Below, piece by piece: positions 35,066 through 46,959 of a stretch of 64,000 bases of DNA. Position numbers and translations under genes: made by a program. Below the pieces are notes generated by a model that made no database searches, was not told the DNA's origin, and saw nothing but the letters and a program-made list of their open reading frames with translations. The first letter of the stretch is position 1. Each line of letters starts with the position of its first letter. The stretch is from Myrica gale. Lineage: Eukaryota > Streptophyta > Magnoliopsida > Fagales > Myricaceae. The stretch covers positions 13,961,001 through 14,025,000 of the forward strand of contig OZ005609.1 of NCBI GenBank assembly GCA_963930655.1, in the 5' to 3' direction.

Positions 35066-36924
35066 TCACATTAAGCCACCGGTGTAAGGGACTCCTGTCT
35101 GAGGCAACCAATCATCTCCTAGCAAGAAGTTAGCCACCGTAAAATTAGCAACATCCGTGGCATTTTGAATGACATGGTAACCAGACCATGTCACTCTATT
35201 TGTTGTGTTTGATCCAGGTCCCGTGTTATTGTACTCTGCGTAGTACAACGTGCTTAGTCCAACAGATCCATTCCACGCCATCCAACCTGCGGGATTAATC
35301 AAACTGTCCATAAAAGTTTGCATATAAACCGTCCTAGAGTACTCCTTCCATGGCCTTCCCATGTAGGTCTGAGTAGTACTGTTGCTCGAAGCCAAATCAT
35401 CGGCAGCTCTAATGGTACAATTCTGAATTGATGTACCCGTGTTCTGATTTGGGTCTGTTCGACCTTGTGCTGTGATGGCATTGAATTGTCCACTCATTGG
35501 CAACCGTGGATATAGGTTGCAGTTTTGGAAAACAACTGCAGCGTTTCCAAATATGAAATCTACTGTGCCATATATGTCACACTCTCTGTAGAATTGCCTC
35601 AAGGAATGGGCATATAAGGTGTCTTGGTAACCTTCAAAGCTGCAGCTATAGAATGTAGACAAATCAGCCCCATTGCGAACAGCCACTGCTTGGTGCTTGA
35701 TTGCCCCGGCTGTGTTGCGGAAAGTTATGTTCACGGCCACAAACCCTGGTGAGACTACAGCTGCAATATTGATAGGAAACTCATCAGGTCATGATCACGG
35801 TTAAATATTTAAGAACCATTTACGATGTTGTACATTCATTTATATATAGAGCACGATATATTAAAATTGTATATTAATTGGAAATTGAAATGCTTGTTTC
35901 TAAGTGGGATATAATTAAAATACATACCAAATGTCGCGGAATTGAAGGTTGTCCACCCATCGACGACGCTCCGGTTGCCTGTGATAGTTGTCTGATTAAT
36001 CCCATCTCCTATCATCAGTAAGTACGTCTTTGTCTTGGGAATTGACACATACTCTTCGTAAACTCCCGCTGTGATATAGATAAAAAAGTAGCCATCGCTA
36101 GAAGAAGACTTGTTTGGAGCTGCAGCAATGGCTTCATTGATGGTGGTGAAGTTTCCACTTCCATCTTGACTCACAACCACAATCTCAGACACAGAAACCT
36201 GATCCTCATCATCCGCTGACTGAATCAGTTTTCTCCGGCTGACTGTCTCGTAAATAGCACGTGTCTGGCTAGACATTTTCAAAGGCAAGCTTCCATTTTT
36301 GAAACTCTTTTGCTTCCTAATAGGCCGCCAAGTCGTGCTTTTCTTTTTCCGAGGCACCCAACCTTTGGTGAAAAGAGCTAGAGAGACGCTGTACGTCTTA
36401 GTATCATTGCCAAGAGGGACTGCGAGGCCCTTTTTTATGCTCCAAGCGGAAGCTGTGGCTTGTAGGCCATCCAAACATGTTTGCTCGTTGGTCAAAATGG
36501 CGCTAAGCAAGGTCTGGATGTCCTCCGCTCTGGTGCTGGAAAGACTTCCGCTTGTTGCGTTAACAGTCTGGAAGGAGCTTAGTAGGAAATCCATGTTTAG
36601 CCCGGCTAGCAGTTTGCAATCTTCGAGTGCCCCAATTGTTGATTTCGTCAAGGTGGAGTTGTATTTTAGATACTTCTCCACCAACATCAAAAACTTCCGG
36701 GATTGAGACAGTGATTTTCGGACCGAATACCTGCCATAGTCATAGACATTGGCATCATGGTTAGGAAGCACAGTTTTGCAATAGGAAGGATCTGGTGTGG
36801 ACTTGCACATGACTCTTGGTGAGACTGGGGTTGTTGAATTGCTAGCCGCCACAGATAGAGAGAGAAAGAGGGGAAGAAGAAGGAGATATGAAGACGTTAC
36901 GAAACAAAAGTGCTTGGGATCCAT
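35066..36924 (-). CDS. Pectinesterase A (type I PMEI-PME pre-protein)
   Basis: Two exons on the minus strand, 36924-35928 and 35760-35066, joined across a 167-bp GT-AG intron (phase 1, after ATF), give 563 residues, the usual length. Residues 1 to about 27 are a signal peptide; about 35-190 a PMEI domain with its four cysteines (40, 49, 103, 150); RRKL at 230-233 is the usual processing site; the catalytic PME domain runs from about 248 to the end. Its motifs are complete: GVYEEYV, HQAVAVR (Gln356), YQDTLYAH (Gln378, Asp379), GTVDFIFGNA (catalytic Asp400) and MGRPWKEYSRTV (Arg468, Trp470). It would hydrolyse methyl esters of homogalacturonan in the cell wall after removal of the pro-domain. 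It is the first of three same-strand tandem copies and looks functional. Which numbered family member it is cannot be settled. Confidence 0.95.
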
Positions 36925-36994
36925 TGGTTTTTAGACAGACGCAAGTATATCTAAAGAATGTGTAATGTGGTGGAATGGTTAATTAGACGGGTTC

Positions 36995-37004
36995 AATATA
37001 TATA
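36995..37004 (-). promoter_or_regulatory. TATA box of pectinesterase A
   Basis: On the minus strand CTATATATATTG lies about 71 bases before the ATG at 36924. Gene B has nearly the same block at a similar distance. Confidence 0.6.
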
Positions 37005-40000
37005 GCGAAAAGGGGGTGGGCTAGCTAGCCTGATTGGATAGTATATAATTGTTGAATAGTGACGGAACTTTACTTCGGGCATGCGAAGTCACCCTGCCTG
37101 ATTTGACCCAAAGCGCGTTGGTCTCGGGCTTGATGAATATTTGTCTATTGGCCGCGGGTTGGTTCCATGAAGAAAGCGGTAGCAAGCCGGAATGCAAATC
37201 CTGAATTTTTTATGTAATCGTCTAATCACTTAAATTCCTCGGCATTACGTGATTAATTGGCCTTGCTCGAGCTGGGAATATATATTGCGTCCTGTTAAAC
37301 TTGTGTAGGTGCCAGCTACATTAGTGCCGACAAATCCAACTAGAGATCTCTCACATATCTTGCTAATAAATTTTGGATATCATTTAGCGACCTATTAATA
37401 TGAATGTACAACAATTTCTCTGAAGAACCTTCTCGGCCAGATTTCTTTGTTGAAAATTGTGATAATTCTATTAGATTTTGTCAGATCTTTCCACCAATTA
37501 GATTAATCTGTTTGGAATGTATGCTCCTATAGTCAACTAGCTCGCCGAATCAACGGTCCCACTTCGCGTACTCCTAAAATTTTACAATCATCAAACATAT
37601 CAATACACGGGTTTGGCATAATATTGTTCGAGATACAAAGCATTTAACCAAAAGGAATGGAAGATGGAGGAGAAACAGGTTGTGTTCAGCTTCCTATTGC
37701 ACAAGCCGGCCAAGATAGGGGTGGCTCAGCACCTTAATTAATTGAGAAACATTCCAGCCAGTTACAAATGATCAGCCACCTGTTTGATAGTTCATATATC
37801 CCTATATTAGTTCACAAGCTAGGCAATTATAACCATGATGTCTCCTCGATCGAGCCTTTCCTCTCCATAAAAGGTAACGTCGCGAGTTGTTTGCATTAAT
37901 TATATATCATCATTTGCATGCAAAGTCAATGGAAATGTACAAGTATCCTCCACTTGAATAAAAGTTAAGAAGAATTGTCCCTCATGAGCATTTATAATCT
38001 AGACGGTGGAACGGGCCATAGGCTACTTGCAAATGTCCAAAGCTTAAATATTGCTGGGCCAGTACCTGCTCCCTTGAGCGCGAGTTTCCAAAAACATACC
38101 GCCACTAGGTATAACCTAGGCGTTTTTAACACGGAAACATGTGACTGCAAAGGGAATGAAGCTTGCTAGTTATTTTAACCTAAATATTAATACCTCCACT
38201 ACTTGATTTGGAGTTGATTAAGAAACTGCAATTCTTAACCTCACGGTTGTAGTAATTATGATTTGAGTCTCGGAAGTTTATTCCTTCTAAGATTTTAAGT
38301 TTAAAATTTATATATACTATTAACTCTTTTGGACAATTTCCAGAAACTTAACTTGATAATTATCCAGTTTATTTGAAGCACAGATTCTTAAATTAGTGAA
38401 AATAGACGTAAACTAATCTAGAAATTCGATTAAAAAAATAGGAGGATGAGAAGAAACTGCAATTGTCGCCGGGTGCTTGCATATCCCATGCAAGATAGCA
38501 TGCAGTTGTCAGAAAATCAGAAGTAATAAATTTGAATACGCTTAGCAAAAAGTCAGAGTTTGGGATTAATTAATAATGGTCGCAGCCAGTACTGACTGGA
38601 AGTTTGAATTCAACACGTATGGCATTAACGTTGGGCCAAAGATAAGTTACAATAAACAAAGTAAGTTGGTGTGCGTATAGGGTCAACGAGAGCTAGGCCA
38701 CCTACAGGCTGGAGATGCTTTCTTATGTGGCTTGCACTCACGGATTTAACTAAACACGTACGTAAACCGCGCACCGACTCCACCTCTGGGATGTTGACTA
38801 TAAGTTGGTCCAGCTTGTTCGTAGTTTTTATTATATGTCTTCTATCTAAATTTTTTTTTAATTTATTAGGTCCACAGTGAGTGGACTTAGAGATGTTAAT
38901 GAAATCATTAATTTTTGGAGTTGGCAAGAGATTTAATTTGTCACATGCACTTGTGATGCTACTGATCATGCTTGTTGGACGTGCAGTGGGAACACCCTTC
39001 AAAATTTGGGCTCAAAAAGGTTTGACTTTTGAGAGGGGTTCTAAACTTCTAAGCTCTTGTCTGACATGCAACGTCGTGGTACAAGTTTTCATATGCTAAT
39101 GAATCATCATTATTGAACTAGGTAAAAGTATTAAGTGCTTGAGAACATGAAGGATATAGTGAAATTTCAGAAGAAGAAAAATGAAGGATATAGGGAAAAG
39201 GTTATAAGAGAAAACGAATGATGAAACCTAGATAGTGCGCATGATTTGCACTTGTTGATTATTTAAGTGAATAATCCTTTTCAATGAATCTGAGTGAAAA
39301 GTAATGGACCTTCTTGAAATGATTGTACACTCAATTAATTTCCAATATTAATAACTACAAGTCGAAAAAGCATGGGATTAATAATAAAAATAAACAAAGC
39401 ATGCATGGGGTCACGCGCTTATTACATCATATTACTATATGACAATGAGATTTAAGAGTATGTAGCTGTGGTATCGGGGCTGGTTTCTGCCCCAATTGCC
39501 ACCGCTACCGCTATGGGCGGAGGCTAATTTTTTTTTTCCATTGCCCTGATATCATCAAGAACGGTAACCGATCCATGGGCAGTAATGGTTACATGGTCCA
39601 CCGACCTTAAAATCGAGAGTATGAATATGATCGTAGCGAATGAGTTTTCCGCAAGGGGTGGCTGCAGTTGGGCAAAGAGAGGAGCAGCAGAGTCGGGAAA
39701 AAGATTCGGTTATAAGAAATAAAATTTTAAATTCTTAACTATTATGATTTTAAAAAAATAAATTTAACTGTTAAAAGTTGGCGGCCAAGTCATTAATAAA
39801 AATAAGTCATCACCGACTTAAACCAACTTCATCTCACCTCATTAGATGAGATATGAAAGTTGAATTTATTTTATTAAATCTTATTTGTACTTATAAGAAT
39901 TTAAAATAATTCTTATTAGAACTGAATCTTTAGTCAAGATTCGAGAGGAGGAGAAAATAAGGGCGGTGGGTAGATGGCTCGTCTAGTGAAAAATCACGTC

Positions 40001-40078
40001 GTGTTATTATTATTTTTTTAAAAAAAAGATTGGTAGTGAAGAAATTGTCGGTGGTGGCAGTTTCACTGCATGCCAACC
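37005..40078. other. Intergenic stretch between pectinesterase A and the hAT element
   Basis: It starts with the distal promoter of gene A. Paired open frames at 38625-39002 (minus) and 38671-39099 (plus) overlap and carry no motif. A block near 39480-39600 is rich in GGGCGG/CCATGGGC-type words and may be part of an old MITE. Nothing else is recognised. Confidence 0.45.
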
Positions 40079-40744
40079 ACTAAAAGCACAGGCAGAGTCA
40101 AGGGGGCCGTGGGGTCCCCAAAATTTTTTTTTACATGTTATATTTTTTTATTTTTTTGTCAAGGCCCTACGGCTTGCCCAGATGCCTCAGCCCGCCCCCC
40201 TTTGACGCCCAATCAGCCCAGTCCAACCCTATTTTTCTGTTTTTTTTTAACTTACCTGAGGATGAAACGTCTTATGTAAGTAACATTTTATGTAATTATT
40301 AGGTGAAAGTCTCTCGTGTGACTTTGATTTAGAATCTAACTGGTTTTGTGGATAATGATATTGTAAACTAACAAATAAACTCTAATCCATATTAGCTTCT
40401 GTAAAGAGTCATCTTAGCTTTTATTTTAACTTTATGTTAAAAAGTATATAAGATAGTACTTTGTCTTAATTCATATTCTTCTGTAACAAAAAATAAGAAT
40501 TACCAATGCATCTGAAATTTTTGAGTCCTAAGCACCTAATGGAAGAAATAATCTGAGAGACTTAATGTTTTCCAAAAAATAATCACCGGTCCAATGGTAT
40601 TAAAAACAAGTTGTTGTAATTGGTAAGACATTTTGGATCATTGACTCTTATAACATCGTCTGCGCACGGGCAATTACTTTCACCTAATAATTACATAAAA
40701 GGTCACTTAAATTTTCTAGATTTGGAATCTAATGATTTCATAGC

Positions 40745-41732
40745 AATATAATGGGGCATTAAACATGCGAGGTGAACTCAATGGGTTGAAGTCTCTCATT
40801 TTGAGGGATCATCCTTCTGCGACCTACATTCATTGCTTTGCTCACCAACTCCAATTGGTTGTTGTGGCTACTGCAAAGAGTAACATCCAAGTTTGTGAAG
40901 TTTCGGTTGCAGGATTTGAGGGAGAATGGATGAGATGATTTTTTGGAAGAAGTCAAAACTTTTTGCGTGAATAATTCTATCACTGTACCCAATATGGAAG
41001 ACATTATTCCAACTCTTGGCCGGGCTCGGCGTGGAAGGCAAACAATTACTTATTTGCATTATTTTTGTGTGGAAGTGTTTTGCCAAGTTATTGATTTGAT
41101 CACCCAAGAGATGGATCATTGTTTCACTGAAGCAGGTACAAAGTTACTTCTTTGTATAACATGTCTTGATCCAAGAAACTCGTTTGCAGCGTATGATCAT
41201 TCTAAGTTACTTCGTCTTGCTGAGCTTTATCCCAGAAGATTTCTCAACAATTGATCATGTTGTACTTAGAGATCACCAAGAGATGATTTGCCAAGTTATT
41301 GATTTGATCACCCAAGAGATGGATCATTGTTTCACTGAAGCAGGTACAAAGCTACTTCTTTGTATAACATGTCTTGATCCAAGAAACTCGTTTGCAACGT
41401 ATGATCATTCTAAGTTACTTCGTCTTGCTGAGTTTTATCCAGAAGATTTTTCAGCAATTGATCATGTTGTACTTAGAGATCAGCTTCGAAACTTTATTTA
41501 TGATGTGAGAAGTCATAATGTTTTTTCTGAGCTCCAAGATATTGGAGGTCTTGCTGTGAAGATGGTTGAGAAGAGGAAGCATATTCTATATCCATTGGTT
41601 TATCAGCTGATTAAATTGACATTGGTTTTACCAGTTACGACTGCAACAGTTGAGAGAGTATTCTTTGCGATGAAGTTTATCAAAATTGACTTGCGCAATA
41701 AGATGAAAGATGAATGGTTGAATGAAGTTTAA
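40745..41732 (+). pseudogene. hAT transposase remnant (ZMYM1/TTF-type with hATC dimerisation domain)
   Basis: The reading begins near 40760 as ELNGLKSLILRDHPSATYIH followed by CFAHQLQLVVVATAKSNIQV, a hallmark of this hAT family. After frame changes it continues as DHCFTEAGTKLLLCITCLDP and LLRLAEFYPEDFSAIDHVVL, ending with the hATC signature LPVTTATVERVFFAMKFIKI (around 41625-41690). The zinc finger and the N-terminal catalytic part are missing. A 208-bp tandem duplication repeats the TEAGTKLLLCITCLDPRNSF part. It is not functional. Confidence 0.88.
41081..41496 (+). repeat. 208-bp tandem duplication inside the hAT transposase
   Basis: Two adjacent copies begin with TGCCAAGTTATTGATTTGAT at 41081 and 41289. 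They differ at only a handful of positions, so the duplication is recent compared with the decay of the element. Confidence 0.9.
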
Positions 41733-41839
41733 CTCTTAAGATATTTTTTTGCATTACATAGTAAAATTTTTTTTTGTCATTTTTCTTTAGGAGTTTGCCC
41801 CTCATTGATTGTGCTTCTGGCTCCGCCACTGACTAAAAG

Positions 41840-42031
41840 TGTCACCCCGCGGCAAATATGGGAACTGCCCGGCCCCGTTACCTTCATGATGGGTCAATTA
41901 CCGGTCATGGATACTTGTGGTGGTGGAACTGGTGGTTATCAATTCCATTGCACAACCCTAATGAGATATTTTTCTTGCTAAAACAACCCTAATGAGATCA
42001 TTTAACTAGAAAAACAAATAAATGAAAGTTT
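41840..42031. other. Short spacer
   Basis: Mixed sequence with CCGGTCATGG and GGTGGTGGAACTGG-type words, possibly a continuation of the block seen near 39500. It is not coding. Confidence 0.35.
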
Positions 42032-42354
42032 GGGGCATGTTCGTGTTGTAAAAAACGGTAAGATTCTAGTAGAATTGTGACTATTTATGTAAAATAGTAT
42101 TTTATAAGTGTTTGTGTAAAGGATAGAGAGATGATTTGATGTAATTGTTTAATAAAAAGTATTGGAATTAGGTAAAAAAATATAAAGATAAAATTTGTTA
42201 TAATTTTTTTTGAAAATGAATTGAAGTTTGTGTAAAAAGTTGTTGGAGATTGTGTTAAATGAATTAGTATTTGTGTTTGAATTCTTAAGATGTTCAGTAA
42301 TAGTTTTGTGAATGGATTTGAATTCTAGAAAAAACTTGAAAACGAACATGCCCC
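42032..42354. mobile_element. AT-rich MITE with GGGGCATGTTCG ends
   Basis: GGGGCATGTTCGTGTT on the left mirrors AACGAACATGCCCC on the right. The interior is AT-rich and non-coding, and homologous to 26033-26432. The target duplication is unclear. Confidence 0.72.
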
Positions 42355-43200
42355 TAGCCTACTTCGACAAAGGAAACCGCCTAATTGGCTTACAACAATC
42401 CAATTAGGCTCCTAAAAAAATAGGAGTAAGACAAAATAAAATAAGGAAAAGAGCTAATGATGAGTAATACACACGCACTTAATAAAAATTCGGAGGCACT
42501 AGAGAAAATTTATTAAAATTACGGTTTCATATTTGGAAAAAGAAAAAAAGAAAATCACAATACAAGTGAATTAAAAAAATCTTAAACAACTGTAAACCAA
42601 ATTCTTCTGCCAAAAGGTTATTAAACTACCTTAAAATAATTTATTTTTGAACGTTTAAGATTTTTGTTCTTTTAAAATTATGATAGTTTTGTTCTGTCCA
42701 CTCTCATCTTAGTTCCCACGGCTGATTTCCAATGAGTTTTTCAGAGATATTCCTGATGTTAGGACGTTCAATAGTGCTAAACTTTTTATTTTAAGTTTGA
42801 GTTAATTACACTTTTCGCTCATCAATTATTGAGATTCCAATATTTTGTATCTCAACTTATTTTTTTCAGTGAAATTACGATTTTATCCTCGTATTTTTTC
42901 CAATCATTATATTTTTTGTGTCGGATAAAGACATCTTATGTTGACAGAAAACATCAAGTCAAACCAATTTAAAGACGAAGGGTGGGAAGTATACATGATT
43001 GATAGTTAAAGGTTGAAATATAAGAAAATTGATAATTTTGAATGTAAAGTTTTAAAATCCAATAATTAATGGACAAAGAATATACTTTTTTGTCTAAATT
43101 TTTTGGTTGTAATATAAATAGTCATAGCCAGTGTTTTTGAATATCTTACGTACGTAATAAAAAGTAGCAAGAATATTGTTTAAATGAAATTGCAAATATG
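42355..43200. other. AT-rich intergenic stretch downstream of pectinesterase B
   Basis: No open frame of note and no repeat ends seen. Sequence around 42790-43090 has the AT-rich, ATTACACTTTTC style of old MITE or MULE ends, but no border was found. Confidence 0.4.
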
Positions 43201-43206
43201 TTTATT
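43201..43206 (-). terminator. Poly(A) signal candidate of pectinesterase B
   Basis: AATAAA on the minus strand, about 116 bases past the stop codon at 43322. Confidence 0.4.
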
Positions 43207-43321
43207 TCTTTAAAAACATTATTACACCCATATACAATAAAATTGGAAAAGCCTTATTTTGACTACTTGGCTATGGCCTCAATTTAAATTGAGGTTCAAA
43301 GAACGAATTAGACTAGCTAGC

Positions 43322-45220
43322 TCATATTAAGCCACCAGTGTAAGGTACTCCCGTCTGAGGCAACCAATCATCCACTGACAAGAAGTTAGCCGGTGTGAAG
43401 TTAACAGCATCTGTCGCATTAATCACCTGGTAACCAGGCCATACTACTCGGTTCATAGTGTCTGATCCGGATCCGGTGTTATTGTACTCTGCGTAATACA
43501 ATGTGCTTAGCGCAAAATCTCCATTCCATTCAGTCCAGCCTCTAAGATTTATAAAACTGTCCATGGAAGTCTGCATATAAACAGTCCGGGAGTACTCCTT
43601 CCATGGCCTTCCCAAGTACGTCTGAGTGGTGCTATTGCTCGAAGCTAAATCGTCGGCAGCTCTAATAGTGCAGTTATGAATTGAAGTGCCGGTGACCTGA
43701 TTTGGGTCCGTTCGACCTTGTGCTGTGATGGCATTGAATTGTCCACTCATTGGCAGCCGAGGATAGATGTTACAATTTTGGAAAACAACGGCGGCATTTC
43801 CAAAAATGAAATCAACTGTGCCATATATGTCACACTCCCTGTAGAATTGCCTAAAAGAATGAGTGTATAACGTGTCCTGGTATGCTTCAAAGCTGCAGCT
43901 ATAAAATGTAGACAAATCAGCCCCATTTCGAACTGCCACCGCTTGGTGCTTGATTGCCCCGGCTGTGTTACGGAAAGTTATATTCACTGCCACAAATCCA
44001 GGCGCCGCCACAGCTACAATATTCATACAAAACCAATCAGATCATGATCATGCCAATTATATAGGAGCAATTTTAAATTCTTTTATATTTCATTAGATCT
44101 ATTGAATTAAGTAGCGCAGGTTAATTATATAATCGCACTGCACTAGTACGTAGAAAAATGTTTCAAACTTCAATTATAAATATGTGCGCTTGTTACAAGG
44201 TGGGAACGAAGTCTTACCAAATGTTGCAGAATTGAAGGTTGTCCAACCATCAACGACACTCCGGTTGCCTGTGATGATTGTCTGATTGATACCATCTCCT
44301 ATCATCATCAAGTATTTCTTTTTCTTGGTAATGGACACATACTCTTCGTAAACACCGGCCTTAACGTAGATCAAAAAGTAGCCATGGGCAGGGCGAGAAT
44401 TGTTTGGAGCTGCAGCAATGGCTTCGTTAATGGTGGTAAAGTTTCCACTGCCATCTTGACTCACGATCATGATGTTAGACACCAAAACCTCATGATCATT
44501 CTTTGACTCTAGTAGTTTTCTCCGGCTCACTGACTCGTAAATACTGCGTGTCTGGCTAGACATTTTGAAGGGTAAGCGTCCATCTCTGAAACGAAGTTGC
44601 TCCCTTGTCGAATGCCATGTTGTGATATTCTTTTTCTTAGGCACCCAACCCTCGGTAAAAAGAGCTAGAGAGACACTATAAAGTTTAGTGTCATTCGAAA
44701 GTGGGGTGGCGAGGCCCTTCTTTATCCTCCATGCGGAAGCCGTGGTTTGCAGACCATCCAAACAAGTTTGCTGATTGGTTAATATGGCGCTGAGCAAGGT
44801 TTGGATCTCCTCCGCTGTCGAGCTAGAGAGAGTCCTACTAGTTGCGTTAACTGTTTGGAAAGAGGTTAAGAGAAAATCCACGTTTAGTTCGGCTAGCAGT
44901 CGACAATCTTCAAGTGCCCGAACCGCTGATATTGTGAACGTAGAATTGTTCTTCAGATACTTGTCCACCAACATCAAAAAGTTACGGGATTTAGACAATG
45001 ACTTTTGGACTGAATACCTTCCATAGTCATAGACTTTGACAGTTTGCTTCGGAAGAACAGTTTTGCGGTAAGAAGGGTCTGGGGTGGGCTTAGAAATGAT
45101 TCCAGCTGGTGAGATTTTGGAAGGCGAATTGTTTTCCGACAAAGATAGAGGGAGAGAGACAAAGAAAGGAAGCAGAACGAGATATGACAATGTTAGGGAA
45201 GAGAAGCATTTGGAAGTCAT
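43322..45220 (-). CDS. Pectinesterase B (type I PMEI-PME pre-protein) with altered PMEI domain
   Basis: Exons 45220-44218 and 44013-43322 on the minus strand, joined over a 204-bp GT-AG intron at the same phase-1 position as in gene A, give 564 residues. A signal peptide (residues 1 to about 28), PMEI domain, RRKL processing site (233-236) and PME domain are present. The PME motifs are whole: GVYEEYV, HQAVAVR, YQDTLYTH (Asp381), GTVDFIFGNA (Asp402) and LGRPWKEYSRTV (Arg470). It differs from A and C in the PMEI domain: the first conserved cysteine pair is replaced (SKPTPDPSYRK at about 43-53, where A has CKSTPDPSYCK), while Cys106 and Cys153 remain. The enzyme should still be active on homogalacturonan; the pro-domain may be less stable. 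It is closest to gene A by eye. Confidence 0.94.
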
Positions 45221-45299
45221 TGGTTTTTGATAAAAGGGACGTTGGGAAGTCCAAAGAATTTAGGATGTGGTGAATAATATTGGTAAGGTGCATGGCTCA

Positions 45300-45307
45300 A
45301 TATATAG
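45300..45307 (-). promoter_or_regulatory. TATA box of pectinesterase B
   Basis: CTATATATTGAGCC on the minus strand, about 80 bases before the ATG at 45220. It resembles the gene A promoter, in keeping with a recent duplication. Confidence 0.6.
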
Positions 45308-46762
45308 ATGCTTAATTAGGTTAACAATCAATATCATGCAGTTCTCCAACGGAGCAAGAAAATTTCTTCCCTTGTTCAAAGTGCGTTAGGCGTATTAGCC
45401 TTTGACGTAAGTAAGTCCACGCGCGTTTAGCTTGGTTAATATAAACAGTGGGGTGGCGGGATGAATTACGATTTTCAATTATACATCTCGTTGAATGTTG
45501 TTTGATAAATCAAATTCTAGTTATAAATTTCCTGGTCCGATGCAAATATGCAAATTATTTCTACCAATTGTAGCTTCCTAGTTGAGTTCGTCGTCATAAT
45601 TGTCAATATATATTCTACGTACAGTTGAGTGGAAATATATATGGTTCTTTTCAGAATTATCAGAATAAATACGCTCCTTAAAATTCGTTCCTCAAGATAT
45701 AAAAATTTCATGTATGAATTTTCCTAGTTACTGAAAAAAAAAATTAATGTAAGTTGCTACAATTTCGTTTGAAATTAAATTAAAAAATCACGAAAGAATA
45801 TTAATGTACAAAATATTATTAATGGCTGATTGAGAAACAATTAAAACCCATTTAACTGGAAGAAAAGAAAAAAAAGTGTACGCAATGGGAAGTACGTTTG
45901 CAATACTAGCTAATTAATGTACATAAAGTCCAGAAACCGCTGGTTAATTAAGAATTGTTACTAGTCAAAGAGCAGCCGCCATGTTTATCCAATGAGATCA
46001 GAGTCAGATCCTGTCCTTTTCCAAGAAATTAAAGGTTACTGTTGTTGTTCTGTTAGTTCTAATTTCTGTGAGCTTACATTGCTCTGTGCGTGCTTCATTG
46101 GTTACATTGCCTTGTAACGCTATAAACTCAGGTTATCATATTCGTTCCACATTGATACGATGAGAAGTCAATGTATATAGGTTTTTTTCTAAGTAAAAAA
46201 GTCATCAGGATATAAAATAATCGCGAAATCAAGGCTGAAAGTCCACCATTTAAATCTGATAATTTCAAACTACGTGGAGACCATTAAAATTAAATGGGAC
46301 TACCGTGATTCGAGCCCTCGTTAAAAATAAGCTTTAGGCTATAGGCACAACCAGCACAACACTATACCACCACTCCTAGTGATAGATGTCGATATATGGT
46401 TTACATCCTTTAAGCTCCCTCTCCAATAGCTTTTTGGAGATGAATTTTCCTGATGCATATAATAGGTGTAAAGCCCTTTTTGGGAATATATATTGACAAT
46501 GCCACCCCCAAAAAAAGAAAGCTGCGCGAAGTTAACTAATGAAGCAAAAATTCTACACTTTGGTTGAAATAACAATGAGTCAACCATTCAAAGTTGGGAA
46601 AAGAGGCATCAAGATTAAGGTGGAAGCGGACCTACTTGGTCAAGTCTTCATGAGGTTTGTTTGTTACAACTCAGACGAGAAGTTCGCTAAGAAACATGTA
46701 CGCTTCCACTTGCTTTGAAGTAGGGTTTGTTTCAAGTGCAAAAAACCAGAAAGCCAACTTAA
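45308..46762. other. Intergenic stretch upstream of pectinesterase B
   Basis: Contains the distal promoter region of gene B and AT-rich sequence. No gene or clear repeat ends were recognised. Confidence 0.45.
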
Positions 46763-46765
46763 TTA

Positions 46766-46956
46766 GGTTGTGTTTGTGTTGAAAAAATTTTGGTATTGGG
46801 TTTTGTGTTGGTATTGGGTTTAGTGAAAAAGTGAAGAGAGGTAATTTTTTATATTTTTTGTAATTTTTTATATTTTTTATAGGAGGGAGATTATATTGTA
46901 ATATTTTATTGTAAGTTGGTGAAAAATATTGTGATATTTTTGGTGCAAACGCACCC
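46766..46956. mobile_element. MITE, PIF/Harbinger-like
   Basis: The left end GGTTGTGTTTGTGTT pairs with the right end, reverse-complemented GGGTGCGTTTGCACC. A TTA target duplication lies at 46763-46765 and 46957-46959. The 191-bp interior is AT-rich and related, in reverse, to the MITE at 2168-2366. TTA duplications are typical of PIF/Harbinger. Confidence 0.78.
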
Positions 46957-46959
46957 TTA

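Larger units (their letters stand above)
40087..41831 (+). mobile_element. hAT element, internally deleted, with transposase remnant
   Basis: The ends are CACAGGCAGAGTC on the left and, reverse-complemented, CAGTGGCGGAGCC on the right. The 8-bp target duplication ACTAAAAG is perfect (40079-40086 and 41832-41839). It carries the C-terminal half of a hAT transposase of the zinc-finger MYM/TTF-type plant family. At 1745 bp it is far shorter than an autonomous copy. Confidence 0.92.

Noticed and set aside
36299-36706. 135-codon plus-strand frame, and similar ones at 44775-45026, 51531-51884 and 51970-52221
   Set aside because: Shadows of the pectinesterase exon 1 on the opposite strand.
38625-39099. 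Open frames on both strands up to 125 codons
   Set aside because: No recognisable motif, no promoter and mutual overlap; likely chance.
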